Source: Scleromitrula shiraiana
Taxonomy: Eukaryota > Ascomycota > Leotiomycetes > Helotiales > Sclerotiniaceae
Length of the DNA: 64,000 nt
NCBI GenBank assembly: GCA_028455995.1
Contig: JABELC010000003.1
Location: forward strand, 2,790,001-2,854,000
Direction: 5' to 3'
The notes beneath the pieces are model-generated. The model searched no databases, was not told where the DNA came from, and was given only the letters and a program-made list of their open reading frames with translations. A program made the translations under genes and the position numbers. Below, one piece after another: positions 1-12,816 of this stretch (positions are counted from its first letter, which is position 1; every line of letters starts with the position of its first letter).

Positions 1-1188
1 TGATTTATTTGTTTTGATTTGAATTAATTTGAATTGAATTGATTTATTATTAATTAGTCTGATGATATATAATAAAACAATCAAAACAACCAAAACAACC
101 AAATCAATCAAAATAATAGATCAATAGACTGACTAACCGACCGACTGACGACCGACTGACTAAAAAGGACTCATTCGATAGATTAAAGGGAGTTGAATCA
201 ATGAATCAATGAATAGATAAATCAATGAGGTATTAGTAATAAGAATAAGAATAAGAATAAGAATAAGAATAAGAATAGCGGTCGTATAGTTGATATTTGA
301 TATTTGATTATTAAGTTTTTAAGTCATTAAGTTTTTAAGTTTTTGAGGGAAGAGAAGGGTGGGATAGGAGAGGAGAGGATGGGAGAGGAGAGGAGAGGAT
401 AGGATAGGAGAGGAAAGGAGAGGAGAGGAAAGGAGAGGAGAGGAGGGGAGGGGATAGGAATTTGGGTTTGTGTGTATGTGTGAATGGAGGAATGGATGAA
501 TGAATGGAGGAATGGAGGAATAGATGGATGGATGGAGGAATGGAGGAATAGATGAATGGAGGAATGGGTAGTAGTAGATGGGTAGGTAAGTATGGAGTTA
601 TAGAAGTGACCGAGAAGGAACGAGGGAAGAGGAACGAGGAACGAGGAAAGAGGGAAGAGGGAATGGGAAGTTAAGATACCAAACTTAACTTAACCTAATC
701 TAACCTAACTTAACTACAATTAACAATACTATAATTGCATCACATTCGAGCATTTACTATTTATTGAAAAGCAGACTCGGAAGTAACGATCTAGATTCCG
801 TATAGATAGATGCGTAAACTTAAATACAAACTTAGTATAGGGAGATAGTAGCAATGGCGATTATGATGATGTATGGATTATTTTAACGAGATATAATATA
901 TCATAACAACATAACATAACACAACGTAATATAATATAACATAACGCAACGCAAATATCATTTTCGTTTATACATATTGCTTTATCGGATTATTATTATG
1001 GGGTTCTTTTAATTCTGTAGTATACATAGATACATACATAGATACATATGTATATATATATCGATACAAAAAAGGACAAGGGTAAGAATTAAGGAAATTT
1101 ATTCTCGGGTTGTTATAATAACTAATACACTAATAGACTCTCGGAATCCACATCCACATCCAAGTCCTCCCCGTCGCCATCACCAACA
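1..1188. other. Non-coding, repeat-rich upstream flank
   Basis: No credible coding sequence is visible here. The stretch holds an AAGAAT hexamer tract near 239-277, a purine-only GAGAGG-type tract at about 355-455, and GGAATGGA-like imperfect repeats at about 482-570. The last part (about 660-1188) is AT-rich and should contain the promoter and 5' leader of the SET-domain gene that starts at 1189. No clear TATA box could be assigned. Confidence 0.6.
355..455. repeat. Purine-only GAGAGG/GGATAG tract
   Basis: About 100 nt are almost purely A and G, built from imperfect GAGAGGA and GGATAGG units. Such homopurine tracts are simple-sequence DNA and can be nucleosome-poor or form triplexes; a role is inference only. 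Confidence 0.7.
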
Positions 1189-4100
1189 ATGTCATCATCA
1201 TCATCATATGAAATGCCACCTCCCTCACCCCCACCCACCTCACCCACCCCCCTCATCAGTCAAATCCTCAATCCCCACCAGCACCCCCCCACCCCCTCAA
1301 CCCACACCTCCATCTGGACCCTCGCAAACCAGCTCATGCCCAAACTCGCCATCCTCAAACTATTCTGTCTCTGGGAAGGCGGATACGAGCTTTCCGAGGT
1401 CGAAAAAAAGATCGCTTATTATTGCCGATTCGAGCATGAGGCGGAGCTCGATAGGCTCGTTGCGGGATTTGCTCCACGCTTGGCGAGGGTGGATATGCAG
1501 GTAAAGGTAAAGGTAAAGGCGGAAGTAAAGGCGGGAGTAAAGGCAGGAGTAAAAGCGGAAGAAAAGACCGAATCAGAACCAGAATCTCATGAACAAAATG
1601 GCAAAGATACCGAGCATTCGAAAGAAGAGAAAGTCCATTTATTGCTAGAGTTCTCGAGATTGACATCCCAGAGCCGTGGAGAAGAGCCTCGCGATGCTAT
1701 ATCAGAGGACGTAGCGGGACTCTTTCTGCGAGCGGAAAGTGGAAGAGTTCGCAGTGACTGGGCTGACAAGATGAAGGAAGCTCTAGCGAAATTGAAGATT
1801 GAAGTAGGCGGTAATGTTTCTGGAGAATCAAGGATGGACACGGTGATGGGGAATTCGACCACCAGGACGGAATCTCAAGATGAGGGTAGGGTTCCCGATG
1901 CTGAAGGTGAAAGCTCGCTGGAATCTGCTTCGCTGCCTGGAAACGAGGGGAATCCTACTCGGGATAATGCTGATATGCACACAGCGAAGATAAAACCGGA
2001 ACCTCAAGAGCAAGATAAGAAAGACGACCAAGCCCAGCTGGATACTGATATTCATGATGTCGAGCAATGTTCTGCATGGATGGAAGCAGATAAGACAGCG
2101 TCTGGTAAGCAGGATGGCAATACTAACAGGCAATCAAAGATAAAGAAGGTTGTCCAGATTGTGGAGATGCAAAGTGAGGCTCGGAGCCGCAAGGGCGGAG
2201 ATCCGTTTTCGTATATCGAAAAGGGGCTTCTAATAGAGCATTATTCGCCATCATTTGGACATGATGAATTGGACTCTATTCTCGATGAACTGAAGAGCGA
2301 GATGGCGAGCGGTTCTCAGAAACCAAGTAATCCTGCAATTGAAAAATGGAAGATGGAAATGCTAGCACAATTAAAGGAGTGCCTGTATAACGCCAGGGAT
2401 TGTCAAGGAGCTTTTCAATTTTCAGATTCAGAGAAGGAGGATAAGATGATTTTGTACTCGATACTCAGAGACAAAGAGTTCCAAACTATTCTCGATCAAT
2501 GGAGGATAAATTCGGCTCTTTCCAATTCATCTGTATCTCATGAACAGAACAGGACTACCAACGGAAAACGGGTCACGGATGCCGAATGGCGCGAAAGCGT
2601 ACGGAATTGGCTTACGGCAAGGCAGGACTCCAACCCAAATGATGACACGTCGTGCTCGGATAAGGAGACGCTAGTGGATCAATATTGCGAGCCAGAGAAC
2701 AGAGCCAACCTTGAACCTAGGATCGCCATGCACATGGCAAGACTTCGTGAGCGCGAGCATAAACGAGCCGACAGTTTAACGAGGGGAGGAAATGACGAGA
2801 CTTCAGGGGAAACCATAAGCGAGTCTAAGGGAGAACACAAACCTAGTGAAAAAGATCATCAGCATGTCAACAGTCCAGAGACGAAGATCTGGGCACCAAC
2901 CAAAATATCTCTCCTGGAGCTTGAACGGGAAGCCAGGCTCGAAATAATCAATCAAATACTTGAGAACGGCAATATGGAAACTGGCCAAAGAATTCCGAAA
3001 TCGAAAATTAAAGCTTGGGATACAATAGGACTGAGAATGGAACATGAATTTACGCTATTGCGTAAAAAATGCGACAATCCAATTGAATCTTTGAGCAAGT
3101 CGGAATACAATGCTAAATTGGAAATCATAAACGGACTTAGGAAAGAAGGTAGGGCACTCTTCGAGCCAGACAACAGCGACACAGAACTAGACATTTCAAA
3201 GCGTAACAAACGAACCTCACTAAAGGACAATGATGAGACGCAATCCAAACCCGCGTCAAAATCGGCCGGCACCAACAAGCCCATGGTAACATTTGAAGGA
3301 AAAGCTGAAACGCGCGACTCTTCACCCGCACCATCCGATCAAGATTTGGCCGCTATGAAAGAAAGTCCTTCGCAGCCCACCATGAACATAACTTCTCCCG
3401 CGAGCTCCACCATCGAACTAGATAAAGATCCATTCGACGAAACAGCCAATAAATCCAAGGAAACCAAAGAAGCGTCCAAGAAAGCCAAGAAAGCCAAAAA
3501 AGCTGCTTACGAAAAACAGAAGAAGCAAAATCAAAAGCAAAAGAGAATGCAGAAGAGGGAGCGTGAGGATGCCATGCTTGTGCGGACGGAGCAAGAATTC
3601 CTAACTATGGTATGGTGCGTTGCAAAGGAGAGCATTTTCTGTGAGGTAGAAGAAGCCGTAGCCGCCAGAAGAACTTCTAATGGCGAAGCAGGGGATGATT
3701 CGGAGGAATTTTGGGACGAGGTTAACCAAGAGATGGCTAAAATAGAAAGGGGAGAAATAGATAAAAGAAGTGACGAATTAATAGAAGAAATGTGCCGGTC
3801 TATCCCAGGAGGTAAAGATGGCGCTATGCGAAATTTACAGGAGAAGGCTTTGGAGTGTTGTGATGGGACTGAAGTTGCAGAGATGACAGGAAAAGCAATA
3901 GTGGAAAAGATATTAGGGAAACATGTTTGTACTCCTACTGAAGGTGATCTACAGCGCCTTCTCCAAAAGAAGATTACAGAACCCGAAAAAGCCGAGAAGA
4001 TGCAAAATACTCCTGGAAAGACGCCTAGTTCTTCCGAAGATAAGGCATCCGTAGATATCGCGAAAATACCGTACATCATTGATGAGATGTCCCGCCGTCT

Positions 4101-5434
4101 CGATTCATTCAAGGGTTTGAGAAAGGCTACTCTGGAGGATTTTGATTTAGGGATTAAGAAGCCTCAGAAAGAGCAAAGAAGAAAAATCAAAGTAGCAGAA
4201 CGGAGTATATTCAATGAAAGAGGATCCAAACGTAAGATTTCATTGGACTTGTGAATTGTGCACTACATACTAACCACAAATATGCGTTGTAGGTATTGAG
4301 GAAATGACCGATGACATCTCCATGTGGCAGCGGGAGACCAATCTTGGCACAACGGTGAAGGGTATTTACGCAGAACGGCAGATTGAGGCAGGTACGGAAT
4401 ATTTCCTCCCTTGTCCATCAATGTGGGGTGCAACGTGGCTTGAACGAGAAGCACATTTCCGGTGTCTTGATGAGCAATTTCGGCGTCAAATATGTGAGTG
4501 CAATGCTAGATGCGCTTGCGAATTCAAAGGGCAATCCACTTCTGAATGTCAAGAAACAACTTTGATGAAGATATGGGCTACAAACACACCGTTGTCGATA
4601 TCTTGGAAAATGGAGGATGCTAATGCTGTGACGCTGGCTTGGAGTCCGGCAAAATCATATTACTTCTACACATACATGTCGAGCGTTAGACATGATTGCT
4701 ACCCCAACTCCGAACGTGGAATGGACAAAAGAGGTCATACTATTCTGCGCGCTCTGAGAACGATTGCACCGGGAGAAGCGATCACCGTCTCATTCATTGA
4801 TTGTTTTGGACTGACCGCAAAAGAAAGGAGAGAGATACTTTACACACAATGGGGATTTAGATGTGAATGCAAGGCTTGTAGAGAAAACAAGACCCTCAAT
4901 GATTGGCGCCCAGTATTTTGGCCATATGAAGCAGACGATACTCCCGACCCCGAAACTCCAATACATGCTGAGCAAAAAGAGGCTTACAAAGAAGTTGAAG
5001 CTTGGCATGCCGAAATTTGGGAAGAGATTGATGCAATAGATGAATCATTGTGGCTGAATCCATCTCACAGCAAGACGTTAGTAATGGACGTTGTTGATTC
5101 TCAAGGAGTTCGGAAAGATCAGAACGGATTTAAAGCCATCCAACGAACAATGTGGAACATACTCAAAACTGACAAGAGTAAATGGGGGGTGAATGAAGAG
5201 ATGATGGATAACAAATACGGGCTAACTAAAGAAGATGTCCTCTGCTATCTAATTAGGATGAAAATGCAGTGCATCCAGAAGATATTGGTTAAGAAGAACA
5301 AATTCCAGTTGGACAACACAGTCATTGCTGCATTCCTTTATAGGATTTATCCCAAAGTAAAGCAAACCTTAGAGCTTTGGATGGATGACTTAGGATGCGG
5401 GAAAGTGCAACGTTTTAGAGATGATATAAGATAG
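1189..5434 (+). CDS. SET-domain protein with very long disordered N-terminus
   Basis: Two exons, 1189-4231 and 4293-5434, give 1,394 residues. The 61-nt intron has a GTAAGA donor, a TACTAAC branch site and a TAG acceptor, and splicing joins the frames exactly. Without splicing the first ORF stops seven codons later. Residues 1 to about 1,015 are low-complexity, Lys/Glu/Ser-rich and unrecognised, with VKA-type repeats near residue 105 and a lysine-rich stretch near residue 770. The C-terminal third starts a SET fold (TVKGIYAERQIEAG), carries RHDCYPNSE and TVSFIDCFG, and ends in a post-SET cysteine cluster (CECKAC). Family knowledge: SET proteins methylate lysines using S-adenosylmethionine. 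Here the usual NHSCxPN reads RHDCYPN and the usual SYID reads SFID, so activity may be altered or lost. Substrate unknown. The domain call is firm, function is not. Confidence 0.85.
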
Positions 5435-6469
5435 TCCGGAATTGTTGTTGATGACAGCAAGGTGAAGTATGGACTAGAGCGAAAAAAGATTTGATGGTAG
5501 TGTGTTATGATAGCGATGTGAAGTGGAATGTGCCATTAGATTGACGAACTTGGATAGGGAAAGACCAGGTTGTTGTTTCTACCCTCAGCATGGTGATTTT
5601 GTCACGGAAGATTCCTGGCAAAAACAGCGAACTTGTACTATTATCTCGATGATTTGAACTTCAATCATCAACTTGTTATTGTATAAATCCAAATTCAGTA
5701 GTTATTGCGACTTATGTAATGAAATTCCAGAATAATCGTTGAGGCGGCGTGGTACATGTGCCGCGAGCCTGCTTCATACAAAGTTCTACCTGAGGGGATC
5801 AGTAAGTAAAGTGTCCGTCAATGATATGACACTGATTGGAGCCCTGAAATCCTAAACCGTCAAATTCTTTAATTAATCTGATTATCCTGACGGTATGCAT
5901 TTTTGTGTTATAACGGATTTTATGGCGACTATTTGTCGCTGAAGGTATATTCAATGTCCCCGAGCTCCGGGAATCTAAAATCCTTCAGCCTTGCAGAAGA
6001 TGCTTATGACAATTAACGAGACAACTGGTTTTTATCATCCAATCGCAACTCTCGAATGCTCATTTGGATACTAAGATACCATATTCAGGGGAGGATTTGA
6101 CATGTGGCCCCTAGTTCCTGTCTAGAAACCTGCAATATTCGACAGCTTTGACGTTGTTCTAAAGGATAATTATGAGATCGATAAGTGCTGCCTGAACTAC
6201 TAGATCCGCAGCTCTCGATTTCCATAATCGGAAAAATCAGCGAAGATATCATGGAGAAGTTTTCCAAGCTTGTAGTCAAAAAGCGACCCGAGTCCACACA
6301 TTTAGATTGTTTGTTCATCTTATCAAAAGATATGTTGAACATTAGTATTCTTAGTTATATGCTGGTTAGTGTATCACACCTAATAGATTCCAAAGATATT
6401 GTGAGGTTGAAGTCTAATTCAATGCAATTTCTGTAGGCGACTCATCCATTTCGGCATTCCAAAGCACGA
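5435..6469. other. Intergenic, no gene recognised
   Basis: This AT-rich stretch follows the SET gene. Short open frames on both strands have no recognisable family signature or sensible splice partners. It probably holds the 3' end of the SET transcript and the promoter of the small plus-strand gene that begins at 6470. Confidence 0.5.
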
Positions 6470-6802
6470 ATGTCTCCAAAACTGATGTCTGTAGATGATA
6501 CGCTTCAGCTCACTTTTGGCGTGTTGACGACGATACTGGGAGTTTGTAGCTTGATATTGGCGTTGATAATGTGGAGGTGCGGCAGACAGCCAGTTGGACA
6601 TAGGCATCCAAATGAAGGTAGGTTGAAATCTTGAAACTCACAACCAAAAAATAGTCTGACTCTTGAGATAGTTTCGTACCCACTCCATCTCATAGTCGGG
6701 ATCGATGAACGTCAACGGTATCATCTGGACACGGCAACCATGGGAAGGTGGTTTTGTTTGGTAGCAAGCGCGGAAGTTTTTGAAATTGAACGGACAAGAT
6801 AA
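6470..6802 (+). CDS. Putative small single-pass membrane protein
   Basis: Two exons, 6470-6617 and 6672-6802, would encode 92 residues. The 54-nt intron has a GTAGGT donor and ends in GATAG, and the phase is kept. The N-terminal part contains one hydrophobic segment (LTFGVLTTILGVCSLILALI) followed by MWRCGRQ, a positive-inside pattern. Short fungal proteins that open with a DDTLQL-type stretch and one membrane span are common, but I cannot name a family. A second in-frame ATG lies at 6485. The second exon has no domain. Both exons are too short to stand out as ORFs. The gene converges on Usb1, whose stop is about 100 nt away. It could be a chance ORF or a decayed relic. Confidence 0.4.
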
Positions 6803-6908
6803 CTCTAGGAAAGAGCCGCACAATTTTCAACGTGCTTTATGGATTGTGTAGAGGAGTCTGGTATTCTTCCAATCTTTGAGTAGCCTCAATGTAATCTCAC
6901 TACATACC

Positions 6909-8024
6909 TTAAAGCCCAAATAGATTTCGCCCCTCCGCTACACTCTTAGGAAGAGGGATGCTTGTTACAACATTGCCAATTTTGGCCTTGATTTCATTGA
7001 TCGTTACTTGTATATTCTGAAACCCTTTGGCATGAGAATTCATCAGAAGCTCAGTAGCGGCGATGAGCTCTTCATCTGGTGGTAGCAAAGTCCAAGCTAT
7101 GCTAATATGAAAGGCATCCGATCTATCTTGCATGTCGCTGAAATCTAAGTTCGATTCAAGGCTTTTGTTTCTTCTAAAGTTCTTTTGGACCTGGTTTCGG
7201 CGAGGCTGTAGTTTGGGTGTATTTCGAGGACTTGAGTAAAGTGGCGGTTGGCCAAATTCCTCCACAATTCTGTTACTAACATGAAGTAACTTGTTTAACC
7301 CATCACTCTCGGGAATCATCAAACGAAGAACTAAGAACCATCGAGTTTTCTCAAAATTTGGAACCCAACCTAGTCCAGAAAAGCCAAGCTCAAACCTATA
7401 CAGCAGCATCAGTCACGTGCCATTGATATAATGAAGATTAAAACACCTACGGACGAATTCCGGAAGATTTTATGGCTTGCTCGAATGATATTAAAAATGT
7501 GTCTTTTACATCCTTTGAAAAGCCAATGGCTCGCGAAAGACTGACATGGAGTGGGAGGGGAGCACCAAGATCACTTGTCAAAAGTGATTGGATTTTGAAA
7601 CTCTCAATAGATTCAACTTTGGAGATCAGGGTGGATAAAGAACCCGATTCTATAATTGAAGGATACCCTCGAATCAATTAGTTGACAGTTCCAAACAAAC
7701 AAAGTTGATCAATTGAGACTTACACTCAATATAAATATGAGTTGGCCAATTACCCTCAACATGAGGTGTTATTCTTTTTCTTCCTCCATGTAAGCTTGGA
7801 TCATCTTCTGTACTATTCCTAACAGTTGAGGCGTAAAGATCATGAAATTTAGATGGTAATGGAGGTAAGTCGGAGGAGGATGTATTATCTCGTTTGCGCT
7901 TTAGATTGAGTAAAGTAGTTTTATTTTCTTCTGTAGAAATTTGTACTTCATCAATAACTTTTGGATTGATGCTATCCTCGTGTTCTCCGTCTTCGTCGGA
8001 AGAAGTATAATCAACTAGAGCCAT
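6909..8024 (-). CDS. USB1: Usb1, U6 snRNA 3'-end phosphodiesterase
   Basis: Three exons on the minus strand, 8024-7724, 7667-7451 and 7395-6909, give 334 residues; introns are 56 and 55 nt and all phases agree. The conserved opening (LPPLPSKFHDLYASTVR, then GGRKR and HVEGNWPTHIYIEW) is typical of fungal Usb1. The two catalytic HxS motifs of the 2H phosphoesterase fold are present as HVSLSR and HISIAWTL, together with TRWFLVLR and KIGNVVTSIPLP. Family knowledge: Usb1 trims the oligo-U tail of U6 snRNA in the nucleus and leaves a protected end, which stabilises U6 for splicing. The N-terminal acidic and KRKR patch is variable in the family. The gene is divergent from pal1, with a 1.26-kb shared upstream region. 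Confidence 0.93.
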
Positions 8025-8104
8025 CTAAAATGATGTGACTGGTGATTAATCAACGTAGGGCGGTGATATGAAGGAGAAAATACGAACAATTGATCGTAAG
8101 ATGA

Positions 8105-8138
<34 letters not shown>

Positions 8139-9281
8139 AATAATATTATTAGGTGCCGACGGTAAATCTCGAACCTTTAATTGCCTGCCTGGCACGTGCC
8201 TGGGTAGCTTGGTAGTTACCAAACAAATTAGTAGGTGATGACGGAAGTACCGATAGGCAGTGCAACTCAATGATTTGAGTAGTCACGTGGTAGTGTCTGT
8301 TGGTTATCACTTTTTGGTCCACCAACTAATAATAATAAGTCTAGGCCTGTATCAAAATTCTAGAACATAGGATAGAATAGGGTCAAAATTCAAGGGACCA
8401 AGTGGATGAATAATAAGGGGAACGACCAAAACGGAGGTCAGCGCGTAGATCAAAGTTACTCGAGTATCGAGTACACTTGGTAAAGTTTTTTTTTTCCAAC
8501 AACGGGAGAAAAGGAATGGAATGAATTGGATTGGATACCATAAGGACCCGTAAGGACATGAGTTAATAAAATTTTGGGGATTTCCTAACTTTAGAATTGT
8601 GCCTTAAAATTATCATAAGGCTTAAAATTAAGCCTTAAAATTGTACCTTATTAATCATTGCTAACGCCTAATAAAACATGCTAACGCCTAATAATAATAA
8701 TAAAACATGCTATGCATGTGCAAAGTGTTATGAAGTATCTAGTGCCTTATCATAACATAACAATTACAATTACATCATCATCATCATCATCATCATCATA
8801 TTCAAGGATTACCCTTAATATAATTTGGCTGATCAATTGCGTAGGTAGGTTTGACCCAAGATAGTTCTAGTATCTTGTTCGTCCACGCATCCGGTCTTAC
8901 TTTTTTGTTTGTTTGTTTTTTTGTCCATCACTCAAGACCGGACTGAACACCGGACTCAACACCGGACTCAAGGACTCAAGAACTCAAGACTTAAATTAAG
9001 ACTTAATACTCTTTATTAATCGAATCCATACTTATGTAGTCAACTAGTCCACGTACTCTATTTAAGTATATATCTTGGCCCTTGTAAACCCTTCCGATTC
9101 TAAATAAATTCTTCTTTCTCTTTCCCCTCAATTGTCATACTTTGTATACATACAACTACATTTGTCTATATCTGCTGTCGTTTTCCTCTAACAACTCTCT
9201 TCTCCATTTTCATCAATTATATCAAATTCATCAAAACATTATAAATCTTTTAGAAATAACAATCATTTAAAATCCAAAAAG
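8025..9281. other. Divergent promoter region between USB1 and pal1
   Basis: No ORF with a recognisable product lies here. Simple repeats include TTA units at 8106-8150 and TCA units at about 8773-8799. The stretch just before 9282 is pyrimidine-rich and then A-rich, as expected for a fungal 5' leader. Individual promoter elements could not be assigned. Confidence 0.6.
8106..8150. repeat. TTA/TAA trinucleotide microsatellite
   Basis: A run of TTA units is followed by its complement (AATAATAATATTATT), so the tract is partly self-complementary. It lies just upstream of USB1. Confidence 0.85.
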
Positions 9282-10776
9282 ATGGAGACTTCAAACGATA
9301 AAGAATGGGTAAGTTTATTTGATGCACGTTTGGGGAGTTATACCATTAATGAAAATTCCCCGTTCTATTCTCGACTCCCGTTCAAGATTAAAATAAACGT
9401 CATTTTCCTATGACGATATATTGAAAAATAATTAAAAAAAATTAAAAATTAAAAATTAAAAAAATAAAAGAAAGAGCAACCATACTAACCGACATTTCTC
9501 ATAGGCTTCAAAATATCTTCTTGATCCCCTCAACGCCCCCGAACCCAACGAAGAAACTGGTCCTGGAAGTCATTTCAATTCCTCTTTTTCGAAGACTGGT
9601 CCATCAAACATGTCTAAAGGACCTACTGCCAGTGTTTCTTCATACCCAACACCACCTTCATCTGCCAGTCCCACTCAATCCTCTTTCCACCCATCAAATC
9701 CATATGCCTCATCATCTCATCGTCAATCTGCTTTGGGGGGATATTCCAACTCCGGGCATAAAAGTCAAAGAAGTCTCGATGAACCCATAGGAAATAATGG
9801 AAAGGGAAGGCGAAGAGGTAGTTCTTTGACCGAAAGATATCCTGGCGATATGTCTCATCGACCACTTGATCAACTACGTCAAGAAACAAAAACAGCATAT
9901 CGGGCCCCACATTTGCGAAAGAAGCATCTTCCTGGTGCTGATATTATCGATTCTCTTGATGATGCTTCGGTGGGAGGAGCTTATCATCATGAGGGACCAT
10001 ATGATGCTACTTTACTCGCACGAAATAAAAATTATCTAACCTCACCAGTGGCAGCCACTGAAGGAGAAAATTTGAAAGCACTTCGAGCCACACCTAGAGA
10101 AAACATTCAAGATTCACTTGTTAAACATGTTCCATTACAAGGAACCGCTGTTGTTCCACCTGGAATGCCAGGACCAGATGGTTCAATTATGAATTATGAA
10201 GAGGGTGCCGATTTGATGAGAGAACCTGATGCTGCAGGTGGCGCATATAGAAGATGGGATCATGTGGTATGTTTACAACAACTTTCCTCTCCAAATTTGC
10301 AAATCAGTCAAAAGAAACTAACAAAGCCCTCTCAGCAATATCTCCCCGAAGATCTAAAAGGCAAAGGCGAACCCTCATTCACTATTGAAAAAGCCCTCAA
10401 AGACCACGCCGCCTCTCAAAAATCCAACAGCAGTAACGGCCATCGAAGAATCGTGTCTGATGGAGCCTCATCCTATGAAATGCAACCAAGACCAACACAT
10501 ACTATTGGTAATCGTCAACGAAGCGTAAGCAGCAGTAATGCAATGCTTGGTAATCAAGGAAGGGGCATGGCTACGGCTACCACTACAGCTACGAGTTCGA
10601 ATGCAAATGCAAGTGGAAGTGCAAGTGGGAATAGTAATGCTAATCTTAATGTCTATGAGGGGAATGACGCAATGAAGAGGAGTAATAGTGCGGGGAGAAG
10701 TGTAGGGGAGGGGTTGAAGAGGAGATTGGGGACTTTGAGGAGAACTTTTAAACATGGGTCGGGTTCGGATGCTTGA
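9282..10776 (+). CDS. pal1: Pal1-family cell morphology protein
   Basis: Three exons, 9282-9308, 9505-10266 and 10336-10776, give 409 residues. The first exon is only nine codons (METSNDKEW) before a 196-nt intron with a GTAAGT donor and an ATAG acceptor. The Pal1 domain, about residues 90-265, shows SSLTERYPGDMSHRPLDQLR, PHLRKKHLPGADIIDSLDD, YHHEGPYDATLLARN and a YEEGADLMRE stretch. The N-terminus and the C-terminal 140 residues are Ser/Asn-rich and disordered, ending in a basic GLKRRLGTLRRTFKH segment. Family knowledge: Pal1 marks polarised growth sites in fission yeast, and Pal1/Ede1-type proteins join early endocytic patches. The second intron (10267-10335, 69 nt) contains no in-frame stop, so a retained form would simply be 23 residues longer. 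Confidence 0.93.
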
Positions 10777-11049
10777 TTTATTATGACCACCATGATGATG
10801 AGGAAGAGGTGGAATGTTTAAGGTGGGCTTCATGTATTTTTAGTTTCTTGTGATTTGGTAGGGGTGGCATATAACGTTGGAACGGACGGACGAGTGAACG
10901 AACGAACAAATGGACACGAACCAAATTGTATTTTATATCAAGCATCTGGGATGAATCGAAGGACGAAACGAAGTATATAGACAATAAATTAAACAGGGTA
11001 TGTTGCAACATACCCTCCTGTTCACATCACCAAAACCATCTCCATCCCA

Positions 11050-11349
11050 TTACCCATTCCCACATCCCCTTCTCACCAGCTCTTCTTCCTTCTCCCTCTC
11101 CCCCACCAACCTCCTCACTTTCCTAAAAATCTCCACCGCCCCTCTCCAAACCCTCTCCTCACACCCCTCCAAATCCCCCGCCAGATTCCTAACCAAATCC
11201 TCCGGATTCAAAACTCCTACTCAAGACAGGTAACTTTCCGTGCTTACACACCCCCATAAACTTATGTAAAATTCCCGGTTCATGATTCCTAGCCCAACTC
11301 CTGCTGCAGGAATATCCGGTGAGTAATCGCGTATGCATAACTCCTCCGA
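11050..11349 (-). pseudogene. Coding-like minus-strand remnant, family unknown
   Basis: Read on the minus strand, one frame is open from 11349 to a TAA at 11050-11052 except for a single TGA at 11221-11223. The part before the TGA reads like protein (SPDIPAAGVGLGIMNREFY). The part after it has strong coding texture (NPEDLVRNLAGDLEGCEERV) and the G-rich 3' bias seen at the ends of other genes here. It could be the last exons of an unrecognised gene with an intron I could not place, or a decayed gene. No family was recognised. Confidence 0.3.
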
Positions 11350-12816
11350 TCAGGCGCAACTTGTATATGTTAATTTGAATATTCTATCTCGGAAAACTTC
11401 CCGTTTCTTGATCCTATACTCGTACATGCTTCTAAGGCGGGGATAGCTGCTAAATTTGGTTGAAGTGTTGTTGATGCAATATATGTAGTTTGAGTTCTAC
11501 TTTTATTCATGCAATACAATCAAATTACCCCTTACAATTCGTTAAAACCTCACTCGTAGAAAATAAGAATCATCAGCCCAAAAATGATATACGCGAGGAA
11601 TTCGCGGCATGAATATTCCCATCGGTAAGTTTCCGAGTGTCCTCGAAATTCGGAATTTTCGTTTGCGCATTTCATTTCCGATTCTTCGCCGAAACAAACA
11701 AGCCCCAAACTTTGATTGGACGTCAATTCTATTCTACGTCCAACTTCAACTGTTACAACTTTCTAGTAACTTCATGATATAATGTGTACAAGTGTTAACT
11801 ATGTCGTGTTTCTGATGGGAATACAATGCGATGATGTAAAAGTGGATGTGTTTGTGAGATTGTCCTTGGTTCCTTTCCCCTGTTAAACGCAAGTAGGCTG
11901 ACCAACGCATTAGTAACAAGGAGCATTAAGGGTACCATTGTCTCCTTGAACCTCTGAATTGTCGAGTAGATCAATCAAGACAATAAGATAGCTCGGTATG
12001 AACAGAATTCTTTGTCTCACCGAACAATTCCGAAAAATTGTTTCATGAAGTTATTGATGTAGTCGTCAATCAAATATCGAGGGTTTTGCGAGCATCTCCG
12101 AGGAATACGAATGTATCCTAGCGTAACCTATTGGGGTACATACGTGACGGTGGCTGTATCTGCTTCATCCACTCAAAGTGGCCCATAAGGCCGTTGCGTT
12201 GCCTAAAGGCGGGCACGTTGCTACCATCGAGGGAGAGCATGAGCGGGGTCGCTGCACAAACCCTGCGTGATACAATAATGTTGCTCTGACCATTACTATC
12301 CCAATTGTTATTCAAGACCCTGTACAGGTTAGCCTTTCCATCCAAACATGATTCAAGATCTCCATCCCGCAGGGATTGCATCCTCTACCAAGATAAGGAT
12401 TTGCCGAGAAAGCAATTCAGCGAGGTTGAACATCAATGTAAGCTCGGAAAGACCATCACGCAGCCATAAGGAATTTCTTTAGATGTGAATGGAATGGAAT
12501 GGATTGTGCATGAATTCTTGATTACGCGTCGTGCAAACACGCCCTAGGGTTGATGAGGAGGTCGTTTAGATGCAGTACTATCCATATAGAGAAGCTCTCA
12601 ATGCACACACATGTCATAATGGCACGTTTAATAATCAACATACTTGCATTGTCAGTATAACACACAAAGGTGGAAGATATCAAGGTGGTGAGCAACCCCA
12701 CAGTTTCAGTATAATTCAGGTTGTATCGGGGGATGATCGGGCAACCAATGAATATGGTTAGTGTAGTTATGCCCTCAAAGTGAAATTGACTTGGACTTGG
12801 GAGATCTTCTAGAAGA

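Noticed and set aside
3531..4112. 193-codon minus ORF antisense to the SET gene
   Set aside because: It lies within a clear coding exon on the plus strand and has no family signature; it is a shadow of codon bias.
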